From Muricoccus nepalensis (GTDB taxonomy: Bacteria; Pseudomonadota; Alphaproteobacteria; Acetobacterales; Acetobacteraceae): 64,000 bases of DNA. The stretch is taken from positions 1,457-65,456 of the forward strand of contig NZ_RCZP01000022.1 of NCBI RefSeq assembly GCF_006438825.1. The letters run 5' to 3'. The notes under the pieces were generated by a model that was not told the DNA's origin, searched no databases, and saw nothing but the letters and a program-made list of their open reading frames with translations. This document shows positions 36,236 to 45,605 of this stretch, piece by piece (the first letter of the stretch is position 1; the number at the start of each line of letters is the position of its first letter). The position numbers were made by a program, and so were the translations under genes.

Positions 36236-36524
36236 TCAGGTCAGGCGGCACCTGATGCAGAGTCCCATATTGGGCCGGAGCTGGAGCAAACAGTGCCATA
36301 GCTATGCCGCCCCAGAATACTACGCGTCGCCACCGTTTCGGTTTAACGAAGACCGGCCTGCAGATCCTCGCTCATGGTTGCTTCGAAGGCGGGTACGCCA
36401 GATCGGCAATCGGGCATGAAGCACGTCAGCCTATTCAATTAATTCTTGTGCTAACCGGGCAAGCTAGCGGAGCATGACTTTCCTAGATGAGTGTCACTGT
36501 CCTCATTTCAAAAGGGAGGCGACC
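36236..36524 (+). pseudogene. Probable remnant of the interrupted IS5-type transposase
   Basis: Right of the inserted element, short stretches such as RRHLMQSPILG and, in another frame, ELEQTVP resemble the region that follows the N-terminal fragment at 34691-34920 in IS5-type transposases, but stops interrupt every frame. No other gene is visible. Confidence 0.35.
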
Positions 36525-37136
36525 ATGCGACCTATGTGTTTCATCTTTGCCCTAGTCGCCGCACCGCTGCTGAGTGGGTGCGGCCTGGACCTTTTCTCAA
36601 CAAGAGCCACAAATTCGGTCTTAGAAGCTGATATCAACGACCGTCCTTTTGGCCGGAAACTTTACAGTGTCATGGCTGTGTCCGCTGGTCGGCGCATCGT
36701 GCTTACATCGATGCAGCCTGATGAAAAAACGCGCCAGTTCATCACCTGTGCTGAAGCTCCACCCGACGCGCTGGAAGCCTATGGTGAGGGGAACCGCGGC
36801 AACGTTTCCGTCACTGGAAGTGTTCCGGTTGGGGTGGAGGCATCCCGCTCCTTCGCAGTTAGCACGGCGTCTTTCGGCCAGCGATCGCAAGGTTTACATT
36901 GGGGCAGCATAATCTTGGCTCGTTTATGCCAAGATCGCATGAACGGGGTGCTAGATAATCTTCAATACGCCGCAGAGACTCGGCGGGTGCGAGAGTTGTC
37001 CGCCAAGTTGATAGAACGTGAGGTGGACGCTCTGGTTGAAGCTGCCAAACATCCGGTTACTGTGGTGACTGCCCCAACGCCAATGGCACAAACCAGCAGC
37101 GGAAGTACCACGACAACTACCACCACAGCGAAGTAA
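36525..37136 (+). CDS. Hypothetical lipoprotein
   Basis: ATG 36525 is preceded by GGGAGG at good spacing. The 203-residue protein has a classic lipobox signal (MCFIFALVAAPLLSGC, Cys19), then VLTSMQPDEKTRQFITCAEAPPDAL and a helical segment (RVRELSAKLIEREVDALVEA). The C-terminus is a Ser/Thr-rich tail ending in seven consecutive Thr. Cell-envelope location is likely; function unknown. Confidence 0.75.
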   Translation: MRPMCFIFALVAAPLLSGCGLDLFSTRATNSVLEADINDRPFGRKLYSVMAVSAGRRIVLTSMQPDEKTRQFITCAEAPPDALEAYGEGNRGNVSVTGSVPVGVEASRSFAVSTASFGQRSQGLHWGSIILARLCQDRMNGVLDNLQYAAETRRVRELSAKLIEREVDALVEAAKHPVTVVTAPTPMAQTSSGSTTTTTTTAK

Positions 37137-37294
37137 CACGGAAGACATTTGCGCCAAAGCAGCCATCCTGACGGCTGGGCACCGCATGCGGGCCTGTGCA
37201 CGACATTGAAGATGTTGCTGCTCTTTCTATTCCAATCATTCAGGATCGTCGATCTACACCGTTCTGATGGCCAAAGAAATTACTTGAAGCCGTG

Positions 37295-38374
37295 TTAAGC
37301 CCACTCCAGCCTGGCTTTCGCCAACAGGCCATTGAGATAGATTTGGTGACCTGTTGTTTCGATTGTCTCGGACGGAGAGCTAGTGTCGAGGGTGACTGCG
37401 GCCTGGCTTCGTTCATCTCCAGCAGCATTCTTCGCAGTTCCACTGCTGTCGAGGTCCTCGACGCCTCTTACCGTCGGAGCTGACAGGAAGAGCGGAAGAG
37501 AGCGAGCAGCGATCTTGAAGCCACAGCGGGTATCGCTGGGGTAATGCAGTCCTAACACTTCACGGTTCCTCGCAATCCTCCGAGCCATCACTCGCAAAGG
37601 CCCAAGTTCGGCGCCGCCCGGCGGGATGATCTCACTGGGAAGAATTTGCTCTAGCAACAGAGCAACCATCATTGCCTCGCATGCATGCCCACTGGGATAG
37701 GCAGCATGCCCAGGCACCTCGATGGGTGGAACCAATGTGGGGTCGAGCCGAGAGGGCCGTGGACGCTTAAACACCCGCTTCCAGTACATGTTCTGAAACT
37801 GTGCGAACTGAAACCCGAGGACACAGAGGCGGTACGTTGATGGATGCGAACTTGCGCGAAAGTTCAACACTCCGCGCATATAGGTGAGCATGCCTGCTCT
37901 CTGGGCCATCGCCTCATCAAAGACTCCTGCTCGATACTCAATAAGGCTGCGTAATTCTGCCAACTCAGCAGTCGTCATCGCGGGATCGTAGGCGTCAACA
38001 GTAGTATCCAACAACTGCGCCCAGGTTTTGCCCGGAGAAGCACCTAATGTTTGTTGAACAACCTCACCCAAAACCGCAATGGAGATTTTATCAAGGTCCC
38101 AATCGGAATCTCTGAATTCTGACGAAGGTACTAGGCCCCAGTCGTTACCCTGAGAACCCGGCCAGCGTTCGCCCGTAAAAATAAGTGGAGCGCCTGATGG
38201 AAGACCGCTGACAACCATGGTCGATGGCGAGATCAGCAGGGGCCGGTAAATATCGCCGCCTAAGGCTGTGACATCTGGGCCAATCACAGAACCAGCGCTG
38301 GTGCCGCTAGTCCCGCTGGTGCCGCTAGTCCCACTTGTACCGCTAGTGCCGCTTGTACCACTCGTGCCACTCAT
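37295..38374 (-). CDS. PAP2-superfamily phosphatase / haloperoxidase-like
   Basis: A 359-residue protein from ATG 38374. The three phosphatase motifs are present: KRVFKRPRPSRLDP, AYPSGHACEAMM (catalytic His) and ARNREVLGLHYPSDTRCG. Length and spacing resemble vanadium-dependent haloperoxidase-related PAP2 proteins rather than small membrane PAP2 enzymes; no membrane helices or signal are seen. The N-terminus is a low-complexity run of eight Ser-Gly-Thr units. It follows the cyclase gene by 22 bases on the same strand, so probably one operon. Confidence 0.8.
   Translation of the reverse strand: MSGTSGTSGTSGTSGTSGTSGTSGTSAGSVIGPDVTALGGDIYRPLLISPSTMVVSGLPSGAPLIFTGERWPGSQGNDWGLVPSSEFRDSDWDLDKISIAVLGEVVQQTLGASPGKTWAQLLDTTVDAYDPAMTTAELAELRSLIEYRAGVFDEAMAQRAGMLTYMRGVLNFRASSHPSTYRLCVLGFQFAQFQNMYWKRVFKRPRPSRLDPTLVPPIEVPGHAAYPSGHACEAMMVALLLEQILPSEIIPPGGAELGPLRVMARRIARNREVLGLHYPSDTRCGFKIAARSLPLFLSAPTVRGVEDLDSSGTAKNAAGDERSQAAVTLDTSSPSETIETTGHQIYLNGLLAKARLEWA
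38300..38371 (-). repeat. 9-bp tandem repeat encoding SGT x 8
   Basis: Eight 9-bp units encode Ser-Gly-Thr at the extreme N-terminus of the PAP2 protein. Units differ at synonymous positions (AGT/AGC, GGC/GGT/GGG, ACA/ACC/ACG/ACT), so the array is not brand new. Copy-number change would keep the frame. Confidence 0.9.
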
Positions 38375-38396
38375 GGCGCGCTCCAATCATCAAGGG

Positions 38397-40184
38397 TTAA
38401 CGAGGAAGGCCCGCTTTACGGAGATCTTCGGCAAAGCGCATGCGTACACCGCTATCTTGGAAAGGCATTCTCCGCGAGGTGTAGCTAGCAATTCCAAATT
38501 CGGGTTCGAGTGCAATTAGACGGTATCCGGCCTCTTTGGCTTCCTCAACCCGTCCCTGAGCGGCGAGAATGACTGCTTGCATTCTCCAGCTAGACGCATG
38601 TGCCGGGTTACCACCTATAGCCAAACACCCGCAGCGCTCTGCTTGCTCAAGGTCACGCGCAGTATAATGCGCAATAGAAAGAAAATGTTGCTGGTAGTAG
38701 CTCAGGGGGTCATAGGGAGAAAGGCGCAAGCCACGCTCCGCGTGTGCTGCCGCTTCCTTTCCCCGGCCTAAATAACTCAATGTTGCACTCGACAGCGTCC
38801 AGGCAATCGCGCTGTTGGGGCATACTGCAAGAGCTCGGCCGAAGCAGTACTGTGCTGTGTTGAGGTCGCGCCGTAAATAGGCGCTGTTGTGACCAAGCAC
38901 TGCAAGCCCAAGTGAGTTGGCCGAATCGAGATCAAGCGCACGTTCAGCGAATGAAAATACCGCTTCTGCATCTTCTTCGCGATTCTCAGACCAACCCTGA
39001 CCAATTCGAAGACTATGCCATTGAGCAGCCCAAGCTATAGGCTGCGCAAATGATGGATCTTCTTCCATCGCCCTTATCAAGTGACCTCGAGCTTCGATAA
39101 AGGCGTCTCTCTCGCTCGAGGCCATTAGGTGCAAGCCTCGAAGCATGTGATCATAGGAAGTAAGGCTATCAGGACGTTTACGCATGGCATCCCGAAGTGC
39201 TGTCGCACGGATGCTCGGTGAAACGCCCGCTACGATTCTGGCCGTCACATGTTCCTGTACAGCAAAGATTTCGTGCTCAGCCACATCCATGCGTTCGCCC
39301 CAAAGATGCTCGCCCGACACGCCATCGGTGAGCCGGAATGAAGCGTGCAATCCGCCGCCTGCTCGGCGAAGATTGCCAGATACAACGAAGCGCACTCCTA
39401 GGGTTCGCGCAGCACGCTGCGGTGAGGGGTTCTGCCCCCTAAACATTCGGGCGCTATCTGGTGATATGACGAACAGTTCTCCGAGCCTTGACAGCGAAGC
39501 AACGACATCCTCTACAAGCCCGGACGCCAGGTACTCATCCGCTGGATCCGCTGACAAATTAAAGAGTGGTAGAACAGCTACTGATGGTAGCTGTGTTGGC
39601 GCGAGCGGAATAGGAACTGGAGTGTTTTCGGGTGGATCGAGAGACAGCGCGTGCACCGCACGCGTTAAATTTCTCAGCGGCAGCTTGCCTAAATCTCGCA
39701 TTACGGCTCTATCGTCTGGCGATAGTAACAGCGCTGCTTCTGCGGAGAGTAGTGTTCCGCCCGGAGTGCAGTACTCCTGCAATCTGGCTGCCATGTTGAC
39801 CGCATCACCTAGAATGCGGTCACCTTCTACGATGACGTTCCCATGGTGTATTGCTATCCGGAACACGATGGGTACATCGTCACTCGTTTGCTGGTCGAGT
39901 ACGCGTGACGCTTGGTGCAGAATTTTAGCCCACCGCAGTCCAGACTGGACATCGGGGAACTCCGCCAGTGTCCCGTCTCCCTGGACGTCCACGATGCGTC
40001 CGCCCTCGGCTGATGCAGCCGGAGCAACGATCTTTTTAAATAGCCTCAGCCACCGTGCGGTCGTGTAGTCCTCGTTTGCTGCGGCCAGCACGGAGTAGCC
40101 AACGATGTCCGCAAAAACGATCGTCGCGTGACGCCGCTTCAACGCAGTGATATCGCGCTCTATCGGAGAGGTCTCAGAGAGCAT
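38397..40184 (-). CDS. Class III adenylate cyclase with TolB-like and TPR domains
   Basis: A 595-residue protein from ATG 40184. The cyclase domain (residues 15-185) has metal Asp26 in FADIVGYS, Asp70 in VQGDGTLAEFP and GDAVNMAARLQEYC with the transition-state Asn and Arg. A TolB-like segment follows (SVAVLPLFNLSADPADEYLA), then ligand-type and TPR repeats (LGLAVLGHNSAYLRRDL, ASSWRMQAVILAAQGRVEEA). This architecture is widespread in rhizobial-type alphaproteobacteria. It should make cAMP. Divergent from the subtilase with 124 bp between starts. Confidence 0.88.
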   Translation of the reverse strand: MLSETSPIERDITALKRRHATIVFADIVGYSVLAAANEDYTTARWLRLFKKIVAPAASAEGGRIVDVQGDGTLAEFPDVQSGLRWAKILHQASRVLDQQTSDDVPIVFRIAIHHGNVIVEGDRILGDAVNMAARLQEYCTPGGTLLSAEAALLLSPDDRAVMRDLGKLPLRNLTRAVHALSLDPPENTPVPIPLAPTQLPSVAVLPLFNLSADPADEYLASGLVEDVVASLSRLGELFVISPDSARMFRGQNPSPQRAARTLGVRFVVSGNLRRAGGGLHASFRLTDGVSGEHLWGERMDVAEHEIFAVQEHVTARIVAGVSPSIRATALRDAMRKRPDSLTSYDHMLRGLHLMASSERDAFIEARGHLIRAMEEDPSFAQPIAWAAQWHSLRIGQGWSENREEDAEAVFSFAERALDLDSANSLGLAVLGHNSAYLRRDLNTAQYCFGRALAVCPNSAIAWTLSSATLSYLGRGKEAAAHAERGLRLSPYDPLSYYQQHFLSIAHYTARDLEQAERCGCLAIGGNPAHASSWRMQAVILAAQGRVEEAKEAGYRLIALEPEFGIASYTSRRMPFQDSGVRMRFAEDLRKAGLPR

Positions 40185-40308
40185 CTGCCCGACCCTTCTG
40201 AGGCAGCGTCGAGTACCATTGTGATAAGGATTTTGCAAGTCTGGGTTCGCAAGAGCAGTGTGACGGGGAAGGCACTAAAGTGCTCCTGACCAGGAAGGAT
40301 TTCTGGCG

Positions 40309-41781
40309 ATGCGACTCATGGTTACCCTTCCCAATGATCATAGCCTCAGGCGTGCTTATCAGGCATCTGTGCTGGATCGGCAGTCACCTTCGAAACGGTT
40401 AGAAAGCGCTCTTCGGAGGATTATCGACTTATCGCAAGAAGAATTCGAGATCGTTTCTTTGCCTTCGCTGTCGAACGGATTTCAACCACTGAAAGGCTTC
40501 GAACGCGAAGCAATCGCTGGGAAGCAGCGTGCCACCGCAGCCCTGCCCGTACTTGTCATCAGTATCGAAGCAAAGAGCCACTCGTCTGTTGATAAGCTTC
40601 TGCAGGCAATCAACGCCGTGCCCGGCGCCAGCATTGCTGTTGATCTCCCTATAGGAGCCTTCGACGCTTGGTGCCCATCTGCAGACACTCCATCAATTTT
40701 CCACACCCGGGATGCGGCATTGCATCTCGTCAGAGCAGATTCACTCTTGGACCATACCCCGCCACTGAGAGGCGACGGTGTGAACGTCGTAGTAGTGGAT
40801 CTTGGACTAAATCGAGCAGCCCTGGATCAGTTCTTGCCAACCGCCCAAATTGCTGGTGCATGGGAAGTAGAAAAGCCCACTGTCCCTCTTTGGACCAGCG
40901 TCACACAGGACCGACCCTTCAACGGCCATGGAACTATGGTGGCCAGAAACGTGCTGTCCATCGCTCCTAATGTAAGATTGTTCGATTTCCCCTTGCTGCC
41001 GGACAGGGTAACCAATGTGGTTGGATGGACAAGCTGGGCCTTCGCGGCATTGTCGCAAATCAAGACGGACATAGAGACTTGGCTTTCCGTGATTTATCCG
41101 GGCCCCTGGGTTTTCTGCAACGCGTGGGGCATCTATGATCGCCGGGAGGAAAACTTACCCGCCGATCATCCGGCGAACTACACCAGCAACCCAGCGCATC
41201 CGTTAAACCAGCTGGTAACGAGCTTGGCGTCGAGCGGCTACGATCAGGTATTTGCTGCCGGTAATGGTGGTCAGTTCTGCCCGCATCCGCTGTGTGGACC
41301 AAATGACACAGGACCGGGTAACAGTATTTTCGGCGCTAGCTCGCATGCGGATGTGCTTACTGTGGGGTGCGTCCGTGCTGACGGAACGTGGATCGGATAT
41401 TCCTCACAGGGCCCGGGGCAGCCTGCGTTCCGAACGCCTTCACAATCCTTCTCTGACAAACCTGATCTTTGCGCGCCTAGCCACTTCGTGGAATCAACTG
41501 ATGCCGCGGCATTAAGTAGCGGGACGTCGGCTTCATGCGGCCTAACTGTTGGCGCGGTTGCTGCACTGAGGAGTCAAGGTTCGCCTTGCCAAACCATGAG
41601 CTCACCCCAACTCCGCAGTTATCTTAGGGAGACGGCCGATAAAAAATTTAGTGACACACCAAGCTTCGATCTGCGTTACGGATATGGTATATTGAACCTC
41701 GCGGATGCTGTGAGCCGAGAGAAGCAGGAGGTCAACTTACCCGCCTCGAAGTCATCTGAAATAAAATCTGGTACCGGTTGA
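40309..41781 (+). CDS. S8 subtilisin-like serine protease
   Basis: A 490-residue protein with a full catalytic triad: Asp164 in VVVVDLGLN, His207 in FNGHGTMVA, oxyanion Asn in FAAGNGG, and Ser407 in SGTSASCG. The 150-residue N-terminal region has no signal peptide and could be a regulatory domain. It is divergent from an adenylate cyclase and followed by a cyclase-like protein, suggesting a cyclic-nucleotide link. The absence of export suggests intracellular action; the C-terminal tail is charged. Confidence 0.85.
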   Translation: MRLMVTLPNDHSLRRAYQASVLDRQSPSKRLESALRRIIDLSQEEFEIVSLPSLSNGFQPLKGFEREAIAGKQRATAALPVLVISIEAKSHSSVDKLLQAINAVPGASIAVDLPIGAFDAWCPSADTPSIFHTRDAALHLVRADSLLDHTPPLRGDGVNVVVVDLGLNRAALDQFLPTAQIAGAWEVEKPTVPLWTSVTQDRPFNGHGTMVARNVLSIAPNVRLFDFPLLPDRVTNVVGWTSWAFAALSQIKTDIETWLSVIYPGPWVFCNAWGIYDRREENLPADHPANYTSNPAHPLNQLVTSLASSGYDQVFAAGNGGQFCPHPLCGPNDTGPGNSIFGASSHADVLTVGCVRADGTWIGYSSQGPGQPAFRTPSQSFSDKPDLCAPSHFVESTDAAALSSGTSASCGLTVGAVAALRSQGSPCQTMSSPQLRSYLRETADKKFSDTPSFDLRYGYGILNLADAVSREKQEVNLPASKSSEIKSGTG

Positions 41782-41850
41782 GATTGCTTCAGTACAATCC
41801 TTAAAACCTATGGCTAGCGCCAAATGTCGAGAGATTGAGGGAGTTAACTA

Positions 41851-42279
41851 TTGTTGCATAATTTCCGACGGCGGAAAGTTGGCATCTTGGCGGTGAGATA
41901 CCGAGAACCCTTCGGCACATTTTCCGTTCTGAATGCTTTTCGTCAAAACGTTTTTGATCTGGCTTTGCTGCATCGATCCAAAGTAGTACTCGATCGTGGA
42001 GACGAAATTGCGGTCTGGCCTGAATGTCAAGGTGTTCAGGAGGAGGTATCCACTTGTTTGAAGATCGGGCTCGCGCTACTCGCTAATGAACGATGGCATA
42101 GGTTGTTTGAGACGTCGGTTCATGCGGGTTTAGCGTCGGCTGGAGCTTTGCGAGAAGGGGAGGGCTCCGTTTTACTTGGAAGTGAAAGAGACAAAGCGTT
42201 TGAGATGCTTCAGGGGAAATGCATTGGATCAATAGTTGTGAGTGACGCTGCGTGGAGCATTCTCGAAAGTACCTCTTAA
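41851..42279 (+). CDS. Degenerate class III cyclase-like protein
   Basis: A 142-residue frame opening with TTG 41851 (GTG 41893 is an alternative). HRSKVVLDRGDEIAVWPEC mirrors the GGrVvk..GDg.la.Fp segment of class III cyclases; ETSVHAGLASAGAL mirrors IGLHaG and GSIVVSDAAW mirrors G.ilvS. The FADIVGYS segment with the catalytic Asp is replaced by LAVRYREPF, and the NxAxR motif is absent. It is therefore probably non-catalytic: a nucleotide-sensing or inhibitory relative, or a decaying copy. It lies 69 bp after the subtilase. Confidence 0.5.
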   Translation: MLHNFRRRKVGILAVRYREPFGTFSVLNAFRQNVFDLALLHRSKVVLDRGDEIAVWPECQGVQEEVSTCLKIGLALLANERWHRLFETSVHAGLASAGALREGEGSVLLGSERDKAFEMLQGKCIGSIVVSDAAWSILESTS

Positions 42280-43364
42280 AAAAGATCTAGCCGAAATATT
42301 CTGTATCGTCCACTCGGCCGCAAAACAACATTCTCTAAACATCTGTCGTCAGGCTTTCTCTGCTGGGATCATGCTTGCGCCCCACCCTGTTCGATTACTC
42401 CTGGTGTGGTGCAGTTAATTTTCACCTGTTCGCTAAGGGCAACTTTGTCTCAGCATGCGGCGAGGCAATAAGCTCCCGAGAGGGCCGGTCTTGTCGATAA
42501 TAATTGCTTCCCCGATGATACAGCTTATCCACAGGACCAGGCGCCAGACTGTTTTCGCAAGCGAGGTCGGCTATGCTCGAGAGTGCAACCGCATCTAAAC
42601 ATGCCGCGGCTCAGCGGATCGAAGCGGTTTGCTACGGAGAGGGGTCCGGCAAACTCAGCCAGTCGTGCCCTGGCTCGCCAGTGCAATCACACAGACAAAC
42701 CAGATGTTGGGAGTGGTGTCACGGCAGCCACCTGCACCGGTGAAGAGAGCTCTACGTGCGCTATGATGGATGCAGGCAGAATCGTGTTGCGGCCAGTTGG
42801 TCGGAGGCACGCTCCCATTTACCAAGGCAGGCGCTCGTCGAACGTGAGTTCTAGCTGTCCAGCAGCTTGCTGCCGCGCTCGGAGGAGGCGCTGGACCGGT
42901 CGGAGCGCAGCTTCGCCATGACGAGCATAGGGTGTTCGGTGACTGCCTCGGTGCCGGTAGCAGGGGTGTCTGCCCCAACATACAGGCGTCGGCGGCAATG
43001 AGTGCCTCACGCTCCGTAGCTGGTGCCGCGCTGAGCACCTCGACGGTTTCGGCGTTGTCCGAGCGCGACCGTCATAAAGCGAATGAGGCAAGCGACGGGA
43101 AGCGTCGTTAGCACGATTACCGCTGTCGCGACATGATCAGCTTGCTACCTGCGGTTGCTGTGCGTGCTGCACGTCCGCGAGTGGATTCCATCGGGCATGT
43201 AGTCCAGCTGGGGGGGAGGAGATCGACACACGGCCCTCCGCGATTGGGACTGGGGAGCTCACCGCAGAGCTGGTAAGTGGCCTAAATTTCCACCGCCCTC
43301 TGAAAATTCGACTGGATGTGAAGTGAACATGGCCACGCAATCAAACGAAGATGTTCGAGAGCGA
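42280..43364. other. 1.1 kb without a supported gene
   Basis: It begins AT-richer (42.28-42.5 kb) and becomes GC-rich. Frames on both strands (42583-42921 +, 42655-43038 -) lack recognisable motifs and interrupt one another, consistent with decayed sequence. I saw no RNA gene or repeat. Confidence 0.35.
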
Positions 43365-44237
43365 TCATACTTTGCGTTTTGCTGAAGATGCTGAGATAAG
43401 GCAACCGCCTACAATGCACGCCATTCCCATAATGGAGGCCAAGTCTGGCCTAATCCCAAAAAATGAAAATCCGATAACTGCCGCAAAAAATAACCTTAGG
43501 TAATCGATGGGAGCTAATACAGATGCGTCCGTAGCACGGATTGCCAAGATGCCGAGGTATTGACCGAGAGGTCCAAGAATCGCAATTGATAAAACATACG
43601 GTGCGTCGGCGCCGGAGATGGGGGCCCAACTATAATAAGCCGGTCCGGAATAGGCAAGAAATGAGAGTGTTGCCACATACGCCATAACCGTTCGCGCGCT
43701 ATCTCGCTTCTCTATAATCTTGGTTAAAGCTATCAAAGCTGCGCTTAGACCGGCACTGAGCAATGCCACTAGGTAAGCCGCTTCAAACTGCGAGCCCGTT
43801 GGGCGCAAAATAATGAATGTGCCAGTCGCCCCTAAGATGGTGCCGAACCACCGCCTTCCACTAACTTGCTCTTTGAGGAAAAAAGCCGCAATTGCTATTA
43901 AGAAGAATGCTTTCGTGTACGTTATGGCTGTTGCGTCAGCCAAAGGCAGACGAGCAAACGCATAAAAATAGGCAAAGACTCCAATGATAGAGAGCGATGC
44001 TCGTAGAAATTGCAAACCAAGCGCCGTCGTAAGGAAAACAGAAAATCCGTCACTCCGTGCCACGACGAAAACCAAACAGAGCCCACCTATACTCCGGAGG
44101 AACGCGAGTTGAGAAGTTGGAACGTCAGCGCCAATTTGTCTTGCTGCTGCCGTCTCTAGAGCAAACATTGCGACAGAAGCAACCGCAAGAACGACACCAT
44201 TTAACTGGGGCGTCGAGCGTATTATCGAATTCATCAT
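43365..44237 (-). CDS. EamA/DMT exporter of the RiPP cluster
   Basis: A 290-residue protein with about ten membrane segments and two EamA halves (GVVLAVASVAMFALETAAARQI; LVALLSAGLSAALIALTKII). The ATG at 44237 overlaps the PqqD-like stop codon (ATGA), so it belongs to the radical SAM operon. Drug/metabolite transporters of this type export small molecules; here the mature peptide product is a reasonable guess. AT-richer than the flanking sequence. Confidence 0.85.
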   Translation of the reverse strand: MMNSIIRSTPQLNGVVLAVASVAMFALETAAARQIGADVPTSQLAFLRSIGGLCLVFVVARSDGFSVFLTTALGLQFLRASLSIIGVFAYFYAFARLPLADATAITYTKAFFLIAIAAFFLKEQVSGRRWFGTILGATGTFIILRPTGSQFEAAYLVALLSAGLSAALIALTKIIEKRDSARTVMAYVATLSFLAYSGPAYYSWAPISGADAPYVLSIAILGPLGQYLGILAIRATDASVLAPIDYLRLFFAAVIGFSFFGIRPDLASIMGMACIVGGCLISASSAKRKV

Positions 44238-44521
44238 GTTTGCTCTTGGGGTAAAGAGAGCAATGCCCACTTTGCTAGGGTTTGAAGCCCGGCGGAGACG
44301 TGCTTTCCTGCTTCCGCTCTCCCTAGTCTATTCCCAAAGAGATCGGCATACAAAGAAACAATCTCCTGTTCAGTTCGATTTTCACAAAGTTCCAGCACAA
44401 GCCAGGCTGTCGGATTGAGAAGACATAAGCCTGGACGCTCTGGGTCGAAGACCATGGCTGAATGCCATTCAGGCAAACCACGAATCTTTATATCCTGACG
44501 ACGTGAAAATTTCGCTTCCAC
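44234..44521 (-). CDS. PqqD-like RiPP recognition protein
   Basis: I start at GTG 44521, where TTGAGG lies just upstream and the radical SAM stop is five bases away; the longer frame overlaps that gene. The 95-residue protein shows the PqqD fold: VFDPERPGLCLLNPTAWLVL, then ELCENRTEQEIVSLYADLFG and a C-terminal helix GLQTLAKWALL. PqqD proteins bind the leader of a precursor peptide and present it to a radical SAM enzyme. Confidence 0.75.
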   Translation of the reverse strand: MEAKFSRRQDIKIRGLPEWHSAMVFDPERPGLCLLNPTAWLVLELCENRTEQEIVSLYADLFGNRLGRAEAGKHVSAGLQTLAKWALLSLPQEQT

Positions 44522-44526
44522 TTTCC

Positions 44527-45552
44527 TCAACGCTCCACCCAGGGTTGCCGCCAATGCATTTCTTCCGGCAGAGTCTTTAAATCGACACCAGCATTCATGT
44601 GAGAACAAAACGGGTCTGGAGCATCCCACCTGCCGTGGAACGCAAAAGCTGTGGCACGGCAGCCGCCGTTGCTTTTCTGAGTGTCGTGACAATGAGCGCA
44701 CGCGTCTTCAACTACACCAGATCGTAGCTCTTTCCACAATGGATCATCCCACGTTTCGATAAACGGCTTCGTTCGGACGTCTCCAAGGTCAACAAACTCG
44801 CGGAGGTAAGGGCAGCCGATAGAGCGGCCGTGGGGCGAAATAGATGACATCTGATAACAGGTGTTGCCATCATTCGGATGCCAGCTTTGTACATAGTGTA
44901 GACCTGCTGGAACTGAGACGTTTGTGATTGCCTCTTCCATCTCTGAAAGAGAAAGGGCTAGCTCCGACCAACGACGCTTTGCGCGCCCAATTGGATAGAA
45001 CCTTAGAACCGCAGCTTTGTACGCGCCGAGAGATGATGCGAGTTCAAGATATTGCTGTACTTTCCCATGGTTGGCGCGATTCAAAATCATTAGCGTGTAC
45101 ACGGGCACTCCGGCCGCTTTGAGATTGCGCGCGCCTTGTAGGCCAGCTTCGAAGCTCCCAGGAACTTCTGAGAGATAATCGTGGGTCTCGGCGTCTGGCC
45201 CAAGAAAATCCACACATACCATACTCACTTTGAGGCGCTTGATCTCTCGCGCGATTTCCGGAGTTATCAGATTGGCAAATGTCCTCACGGTAATATCTAA
45301 ACGACGGGACATGTGGCTTAGCAGTTCGAGAAAGTCAGGCCTTGAAAATGGTTCGCCACCTTCGATGAAGACGTGCATAACATCGTTGCTAACTAAATGG
45401 TCAATGACCTCTTTCCACTCGGCTGTCGTCAGTTCTTTCGATGATGGTGTTTTTGTGCAATCCGAATAGCAGTGGGCGCAGTTTAGGTTGCATGTATTGG
45501 TTACGATCATAGTTAGCTTCAGGGGCTTGGAAAACTGTGGATGTACCGTCAT
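44527..45552 (-). CDS. Radical SAM/SPASM peptide-modifying enzyme
   Basis: A 341-residue protein from ATG 45552 (GAGGTGG upstream). The radical SAM motif is TCNLNCAHCYSDC (Cys21, Cys25, Cys28). A C-terminal SPASM-type cysteine set is visible: GNTCYQMSS, IGCPYL, ACAHCHDTQKSNGGC and PDPFCS, for auxiliary 4Fe-4S clusters. Such enzymes install C-C, C-S or other crosslinks in ribosomal peptides. The precursor gene lies immediately upstream across a strong hairpin. Confidence 0.9.
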   Translation of the reverse strand: MTVHPQFSKPLKLTMIVTNTCNLNCAHCYSDCTKTPSSKELTTAEWKEVIDHLVSNDVMHVFIEGGEPFSRPDFLELLSHMSRRLDITVRTFANLITPEIAREIKRLKVSMVCVDFLGPDAETHDYLSEVPGSFEAGLQGARNLKAAGVPVYTLMILNRANHGKVQQYLELASSLGAYKAAVLRFYPIGRAKRRWSELALSLSEMEEAITNVSVPAGLHYVQSWHPNDGNTCYQMSSISPHGRSIGCPYLREFVDLGDVRTKPFIETWDDPLWKELRSGVVEDACAHCHDTQKSNGGCRATAFAFHGRWDAPDPFCSHMNAGVDLKTLPEEMHWRQPWVER

Positions 45553-45568
45553 AGCCACCTCGTTAAGG

Positions 45569-45596
45569 GCCCTGGGCCGCTGCAGCGGCCCAGGGC
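45569..45596 (-). promoter_or_regulatory. 28-bp perfect palindrome between precursor and radical SAM genes
   Basis: GCCCTGGGCCGCTG and its exact complement form a 28-bp palindrome nine bases after the precursor stop and 16 bases before the enzyme start. There is no T-run, so it probably acts as an RNA hairpin that protects the precursor message or lowers read-through, giving more peptide than enzyme. A binding site is an alternative. Confidence 0.65.
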
Positions 45597-45605
45597 GAAA
45601 TAGTT

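Noticed and set aside
42583-43038. Overlapping frames on both strands
   Set aside because: No motif, no ribosome-binding site, and mutual interruption; treated as decayed sequence.
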